A stretch of 64,000 bases of DNA. Source: Boswellia sacra (taxonomy: Eukaryota; Streptophyta; Magnoliopsida; Sapindales; Burseraceae). Below, piece by piece: positions 57,456 through 64,000 of this stretch; the stretch's first letter is position 1; every line of letters starts with the position of its first letter. The notes below the pieces were generated by a model. That model searched no databases, was not told where the DNA came from, and saw only the letters and a list, made by a program, of their open reading frames with translations. Location of the stretch: assembly GCA_013180625.2 (NCBI GenBank), contig SNVD02013686.1:620001-684000 (forward strand), written 5' to 3'. A program made the translations under genes and the position numbers.

Positions 57456-60400
57456 TCACGTCTCTAACAGGCCACAAGACGTTCTACACCAGATGAACTT
57501 GTCAGCATTGATTGGTTTGGTTAATGCATCTGCTATGTTGTCCTTCGTGTGGATTTTCTGCATATCTACTATTCCATCTTCCACTACTTCTCGTACATAA
57601 TGATATTGAACTCCTATGTGCTTCGTTCTTGAATGAAAGGCTGGATTCCTTGCAATATGCAAGGCACTCTGACTGTCACAAAATAAAGAAATCTTCTCTT
57701 GTTTGTGCCCGAGTTCCTCCAATAACCTTTTGATCCAAATAGCTTCCTTGCAAGCTTGTGTAGCTACCATATACTCTGCTTCTGTTGTAGATAGAGCCAC
57801 AACAGTTTGAAGTTTGGATACCCAACTCACAGCACCTCCTGCAAGTGTAAATACATAGCCTGTAGTGGACTTTCTTTTGTCAATATCTCCAGCAAAATCT
57901 GAATCAACATAGCCCCTAACAATGAACTCTGATCCTCCATAGCATAGTGCAGCCTCAGAGGTTCCTTTGATGTATCTAAGGATCCTCTTAACAGAATTCC
58001 AATGCTCTCTTCCCGGATTAGCCATGAATCTACTGACCGCTCCCACTGCTTGTGCAATGTCTGGTCTTGTACAAATCATAGCATACATTAGGCTCCCTAC
58101 TGCTGATGCATACGGTACTCGAGACATTTCCATCCTCTTCGCTTCATTGCTAGGACTCATACTTGAGGATAATTTATGATTAACAGGAAATGGGGTAGAA
58201 ATTGGCTTACAATCTTGCATGTTGAAGCGACGCAAGATTTTCTTCAAGTAGTTCTTTTGAGATAGCCAAATCTTCCTGTTTTTTCTGTCTCGGTGAATTT
58301 GCATCCCTAGAATCTTGTTTGCCGGTCCTAAATCCTTCATTTCAAATCCCCTAGCCAATTGTGCCTTTAATTCTTGGACCTGATCTTTGTTAGTGCCTGT
58401 TACCAACATATCGTCAACGTACAACAGCAAAATGATAAAGTCTTCCTCAAACCTCTTGTAATAAGTACAATGATTTGAACTGAGTCTGTTGTACCCAAGG
58501 CTGATGATGAATGAATCAAATCTCTTGTACCAACACCTTGGCGCTTGTTTTAAGCCTTACAGAGATTTGGTCAACTTGCAAACCATGTTCTCTTTTCCTT
58601 CTTTAACAAAACCTTCCGGTTGGAGCATATAAATTTCTTCTTCAAGTTCTCCATGAAGAAACGCAGTTTTTACATCTAACTGCTCTAAGTGTAAGTCAAA
58701 AGTAGCACACATAGCTAAGACTGCTCGAATTGTTGTAAGTCTTACCACAGGAGAGAATATCTCATTGAAATAAACTCCTTCTTTCTGAGCATATCCTTTG
58801 ACCACCAGTCTAGCACGATACCGCTCCACTTGATCATTCCATCACGTTTGATCTTGTAGACCCATTTGTTTCCGATGGCTTTTCTTCCATGTGGTAATGG
58901 CACAAGATCCCATGTCTTGTTTTTGTCTAAAGCTTCCATCTCTTCATGCATTACTGTCATCCATAGAGATGCATCAGAACTTTTTATAGCCTCCTGAAAG
59001 GTTGAAGGCTCCCCATCTTCTGTTAGGAGACAGTATGCAACATTGCTCGCCATCACATATTCTGAGTGCCAAGAAGGTTCCCTTCTTTCTCGAGTTGATC
59101 GACGGACTTTAGGTGCTTCAGACTCGACTGGTTCTTGATCATCGTGTTCTGGTATTGCTTCAGAAGAAACTGTTTCTTCCTGTATTGATACAGTCTCAAC
59201 ATTTTTCTTCGTGCTATCACTTTCTTCACATTTAAACATGTCTTCTATAAAGACAATATCCCTACTGATGACAATCTTATGGGCAGTAGGATCCCATAAG
59301 CGATACCCCTTTACTCCATCAGCATATCCCAAGAAGATACATTTCTTGGATTTTGGATCCAGTTTCGTTCTTTCTTGGTCATGATACATCACATAAGCAG
59401 GACATCCGAAAATATGAAGGGAGGAATAATCAGTTGGCTTACTGGTCCACATCTCCATAGGTGTCTTCATCTCAATTGCCGTTGATGGAGACCTATTTAT
59501 CAAGTAACAGGCTGTAGTGGCTGCTTCTGCCCAAAATGTCTTAGGTAGACCCGCAGTCCTTAGTAACGCTCTCATTCTTTCTGCGAGAGTTCTATTTGTC
59601 TGCTCTGCTACTCTATTTTGTTGTGGTGTATAAGCAACTGTCTTCTGCCGTTTCACACCTTCTTTACTGCAAAAAGCATCAAATTCCTTGTTGCAGAATT
59701 CTCTCCCATTATCTGTCCTCAAACACTTGATCCTTTTTTCGGATTCAAGTTCCACTTGTGCTTTGAAGGCTTTGAATACAGGAAATAAATCTGACTTTTT
59801 CTTGATGACATATACCCAACATCTCCTAGAATAATCATCCACAAACAATAAAAAATAGTTTGCTCCTCCTAGGGACGTAACCGGTGATTCCCAAACATCA
59901 GAATGAATCAAGTCTAGAATGTTTTTACTCTTAGCAATAGATCTGCTAAAACTCAGTCTACTCTGCTTGCTAATAACATAATGCTCACAGAATGGTAAAC
60001 TTACAGTTTTGATTCCAGGAAGCAGTTTTCGATCAGAGAGAATCTTCAAACCCTTTTCGGACATATGGCCAAGTCTTTGATGCCATATCATAGACAATTC
60101 TTCTCCAGAACTAGCAACTGCTGTTTCTGCCTCCTGAACCGTTTCTCCATGGAGCATGTATAGGTTAGCAGCAATCTTTTCTGCCTTCATCACCACAAGT
60201 GCGCCTCTGACAACCTTCATGATCCCATTTTTCGTATGGAACTCACATCCGAGGTCATCCAACTGTCCCATCGATAGCAAATTTTTCTTCAAGCCAGTCA
60301 CATGTCGTACATCTTGGATAGTGCGAATCGTACCATCAAACATTTTTACTTTGATGGTTCCAATACCAGCGATTTTTAAGGCATGATCATCACCCATGTA

Positions 60401-61375
60401 CACAGACCCTTCTGAGATAGGTTTATATTGATAGAACCAATCTCTTCTAGAAGTCATATGCCATGTTGCTGCTGAATCAATTAACCATATATCAGCAAAC
60501 CTTTTTCTGCCTTCCACAACTGTTGTTGCCTCGCTGCACAAGATTTCGCCATTCCCTGAAGTACTTGCTACACAACCCTGAGATCCTGACGACTCAGATT
60601 CTTTTCCTTTGCTGTTTCCCTCTCCATTCTTCTTAAGATGCCAACACTCGTTTTTCACGTGCCCTTGCTTTCCACAATGGTAGCATTTAATAAACTTCCT
60701 TCCTTTAGACTTTCCCCTGTTCTGATTGTGACTCCCACTGGAACCACGTTCCCTTGATCTCCCTCTGTTGGCGGATAAAGCCTCTGCATGTTGAGAAGTC
60801 ATTATTCTGTCTTCCTTGTTTTTACGTCTGCTTTCTTCTTCTAAGACAGCAGCCGCAACATCATTAAAGACTAGAGATGACTTCATTGAACCATTTGCCA
60901 AGTTGAGGATGAGATTGTCATATGAATCAGGTAAACTCTGAAGTAGAAGCTCAGCACGTTCCTTCTCTTCTATGTTATGCTCCATGGTTGAGAGCTGAGA
61001 GAATAATGTCTTCAAAGTGTTGATATGTTCAGTCACCGGAGTGGTTTCTGACATACGAAGAGTGTACAGCTTCCTTTTCAAGAAAATTTTGTTGTGTAGA
61101 GATTTGGCTTCATACAAGCTTGTCAAAGTATCCCAAATCTCCTTTGCAGAGTTTAATTCTTGAATACTTGACAGCACTTCATCTGCAACTGCTAGATGTA
61201 GACTTGCCATCGCATCACCATCTATCTTCTCCCATTTCTTTTCATCTTGCATATTTTCCGGTCTTCCATCAATTGCTTCAAGGCAATTTTCTTTTCTCAA
61301 GATAGCCTTTATTTTAATTTTCCATAGCCCAAAGTTGTTTCCATCGAACTTCTCTATCTTGAATTTGGCTGCCAT
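57456..61375 (-). pseudogene. copia-3 gag-pol polyprotein with two defects
   Basis: Start ATG 61375 (MAAKFKIEKFDGNNFGLWKI). Visible in order: UBN2 gag (to about residue 190), a zinc knuckle CYHCGKQGHVKNEC (about 235), protease core LIDSAATWHM (about 300; D-S-A in place of D-S/T-G), GAG-pre-integrase, integrase core (LFVDDYSRRCWVY, LRTDNGREF, TPQQNRVAEQTNR), RT (VKTAFLHGELEEEIYM, LLYVDDMLVTGT) and RNase H (LSTTEAEYMVA, NIADALTKPI), ending at 57456. A one-base deletion near 58832-58840 shifts the frame at the start of RT. A TAA at about 58556-58558 replaces the tyrosine codon of the L-Y-G-L-K-Q motif. Otherwise it is well preserved. Confidence 0.94.
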
Positions 61376-61703
61376 TTGTCTTGTAGTGAACAGTACCGTA
61401 TATGTAAACAGTACCCTTGAATAGTATCATATACTTGAACAGTAACAGTAACAGTATCCGTATACTACACCACTGCTAAACAGTAACCAAGAATAGTAGT
61501 AAGTGTCGGTATGATTTAATATACACCAGGAAAGCTTACAGGAAACACTGGAGGGGTCACAAGCGGTCCCACTTAAAATCCAGTCTCCTTAGACTCTTAT
61601 CGTCTTTTTGACAAAGCTTTCTTAGACATGTATATAACCATACAAGTAACCACTCACTGTCCTAACCCTTGGCTCTGCCTTCTCAACCTTGCTTTGATAC
61701 CAC

Positions 61704-62154
61704 TGTTAGGAGATCGAACACTCCTACCGCAGCTCAAATAAAAGACAAGAAACAAATTGTTATGTTAGAAATAACAATTTGGGTGGCACTGCCCTCCACA
61801 ATAAATAAAATAGACAACTTGGGCGGCTCAGCCTTACCACAGTAAATAAATTAAAGGCAATTAAAGAAAATAAAGACACAAATATTTAACGTGGTAAAAC
61901 CCTTAATTTAAGGGAAACCTCCACGGGACAAGACTGAAAATATTTCACTATGAAGAAAAATATTACAATCTCTCTCACAATTAGAATGGAGGAGATTACA
62001 AGGAAGGAAGAAGAGAAAAGCTTAATACATAAGCTTGGTACAAGTGTAAGGGGAGGAGGACGCTTTATTATATAGCCTAGCCTCCCCACTTTGATTTTAT
62101 TTCCCACCGATGTGTGATTGGATGAAAGGCAAAAATGCCTTCACCCACTTCACA
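61704..62154 (-). repeat. 5' LTR of copia-3
   Basis: The 451-bp LTR lies between the PBS and the right-hand TAGAG duplication. Confidence 0.96.
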
Positions 62155-62159
62155 TAGAG

Positions 62160-63637
62160 GTGTCTGATTAATTTCAGAAATATTAATTAGGAGTTTACGT
62201 GATCAAATCTGTAAAAAAAAAAAAAAAATCTGTCTATCAAAACCTGAGGTGTGGTGTGTAAAATTTCCCCATCAATTACACAGCGTAAGAGCGATGCTTA
62301 CTGCTTAGGAAGAATTTGTGCATCACATAAAGTTGTCAAGATGTATAACAGCCACATATATAAATATAATATATAGTTCTAATAATTTACTTTCAGAATC
62401 ATCATCAGAAACGAATAAAGTAGCTAGAAGATAGGATCGTGAGTTTGATTTGCCTAGAAGCGAAATCAAAGAAGATCTCTTGCAGGCACCGATAGGTAAC
62501 CAAACCCTTTCTTGAATTCTATTCCCCAATATACTTTTATAAAGTTATATATATATATATATATATATAAATTCTATTCCCCAATATACTTTTATAAAGT
62601 TATATATATATATATATATATATAGACTCTACCAAAGAGTTGAAACTTTGACATATTAATGCCAGGCATTGTGCCTCCGTCATCTGCATGCATGGTTCTT
62701 CTGCGTCATTTTAATACGTCATCTATAAATAGTCTAGAAAAACAAAATCAAAAGTAAAATAAATCTATCACCTTATTTTTATACATTTATTTTATTTATG
62801 TATATGCTTCACGTATAAATAATATGATGCGCGTATATCTCCGTTTGGATACTAACCTGTTACGCATTATTAAATAAAACTCGTTCATGTCATATGGTAT
62901 TTTTAGGACAAGGATCCCCTCCTTAACTAAGTTTTGTATAATCTTTTAAGGATTTAGTACTATGTATCACTTGTATTATTAAATGGTTAGGATTTGTTTA
63001 CTTAAATTTTTTCCTCATGAAATCAAAAATACTCATGTAGTTTTTGTTTCCACACTATTAATATCTTCTTATTTTATTAATCTTCAATCAACTAATAAAA
63101 TAGTCCATTTACAAGGCTTCAAAAATGATATTGGAATCAATTATTTACTGACTCTTTCAAAACAAAAATTTATAGAAATTTATATACATTGCAAGGAATT
63201 TTAATTTTATAAGATAAATATTAAAATCCTACTATATATTTTCTCCAACTTCTTTTGTTTAATATTAACTTTTTGTTTATTTACTTTTTGAATTAATATG
63301 AATAGTGATTAAATTACAAAGGGGTGTTTCAAAGATTAAAACCAAACTAAATGAATGAAGAAAAAATGGTGGTGAAAGAAGGCATGAAAGATAAGATGAA
63401 GATCGAAGAATCTTGATAATAAATTCACTTATTATAGGCCTAATTTTTTTGGGATTTAATATAAGAAAGGAAAGTAGATGATTAAGACCTCTATCAAAAG
63501 AATGTTTTAAATATAAGAAATTGAAGTAAACAAATTAATCTTAGCCAATCAATCATGAAAATGACACATGGCAATAGATCTTTAGAGATTAGACAAAGCT
63601 TAGGTAATGAGAAGATCCTTGTCCCTATTTTTAGGGT
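62160..63637. other. Distal upstream spacer of unit F
   Basis: Positions 62160-62530 continue the spacer interrupted by copia-3 and match 17985-18365. Positions 62640-62760 match 13980-14130. From about 62770 the sequence is AT-rich with no similarity that I can see to the rest of the window, so the duplicated array unit may end here. No gene is visible. Confidence 0.6.
62515..62624. repeat. Tandem duplication of a 55-bp block containing (TA)n
   Basis: Two adjacent copies begin with AATTCTATTCCCCAATATAC, continue TTTTATAAAGTTA and end in a TA run. The single-copy form is at about 18340-18370. The TA runs probably promoted the duplication. Confidence 0.92.
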
Positions 63638-63832
63638 TAATGCTACATCTACAATTCATCTACAATTATTTTTTATACAACCTAAGTTAGCAAGCTATCA
63701 CTGGATGGATAAAAAATGAAAATAAATAAAAGATGTTAAATTGAATGACATAGCAATTACTCATCTGATGATATCTTACCAACTCAAGTTGTATAAAATA
63801 TTAGTTGTAAATGAGTTGTAGATCTAGCATTA
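63638..63832. mobile_element. 195-bp palindromic MITE
   Basis: The left arm TAATGCTACATCTACAATTC and the right arm (reverse complement TAATGCTAGATCTACAACTC) are imperfect inverted repeats. They extend for about 65 bp each through TTTTATACAAC and GTTGTATAAAA. Flanks are compatible with a TA duplication, as in Stowaway-type elements, but this short duplication is not decisive. There is no coding capacity. Confidence 0.75.
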
Positions 63833-64000
63833 TTCTATTTTTAATGTTAAAATTAACATATATAGCAAGTTTAGCAGAAAGAATGTCAAGACCAATCTGC
63901 AAATAGAAAGAACTTTTTATATGGTACTCTACGAAAGTTCGAATGAAAATTCAAAAGATGTCAACTCAGGATGGATTTCGTTCATATACCTAATACACGT

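Larger units (their letters stand above)
56953..62154 (-). mobile_element. copia-3: full-length Tnt1-like Ty1/copia element, TSD TAGAG
   Basis: The 5.2-kb element has 451-bp LTRs at 56953-57403 and 61704-62154, with about 11 differences by eye (about 97.6% identity). The minus-strand PBS TGGTATCAAAGC is at 61691-61702 and the purine tract AAGTGGGAGAA is next to 57403. Perfect TAGAG duplications lie at 56948-56952 and 62155-62159. It splits the upstream spacer of unit F. The uninterrupted spacer is seen at 17950-18000. It shares its LTR family with the solo LTR at 27741-28192. Confidence 0.97.

Overview
The window is flowering-plant nuclear DNA, probably from a eudicot. The evidence is dense Ty1/copia and Ty3/gypsy retrotransposons primed by initiator Met-tRNA, an L1-type LINE, a TRIM, MITEs, AT-rich spacers, and a degraded plant-type HMG-CoA reductase fragment. 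There are no tRNA or rRNA genes, no CRISPR arrays and no bacterial gene organisation. The species cannot be named from what is visible.

The backbone is a tandem array of paralogous host genes on the minus strand, here called the KDD-repeat family, with units 0 and A to F from left to right. They encode hydrophilic, probably disordered proteins. These have an N-terminal cysteine cluster followed by many imperfect repeats of about 30 residues centred on R-Q-x-S-F-x-K-D-D. I do not recognise this family. The spacers are duplicated along with the genes, so whole gene-plus-spacer units were copied.

Only unit F (54305-55996, 563 aa) reads as one open frame. Unit A is a wreck carrying a gypsy element and a non-autonomous LTR element. 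Unit B is split cleanly by a copia element (TSD GTATT). Unit C is split by a 5'-truncated LINE (15-bp TSD), which itself contains a TRIM. Unit D is split by a second copia family (TSD GACTG) and has its own stop codons. Unit E has a frameshift and an early stop. Unit 0 is a scrap beside another copia element at the left edge.

Layout: 1-4130 copia-1a (partial); 4871-9984 gypsy; 10115-11504 non-autonomous LTR element; 12934-13860 long-TIR element; 14849 to about 17470 LTR/LARD-like element; 20797-26195 copia-1b; 27741-28192 solo LTR; 30737-31055 HMGR pseudogene; 32667-36727 LINE containing the TRIM at 35719-36389; 38238-41848 solo LTR of 3.6 kb; 43142-43361 MULE-type MITE; 44126-49025 copia-2; about 50200-51258 LINE fragment; 56953-62154 copia-3; 63638-63832 MITE. 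Target-site duplications were read directly for most of these, so those boundaries are exact.

No pathway can be reconstructed. The biologically interesting content is the unrecognised repeat-protein family and how retroelements have disabled nearly every copy.
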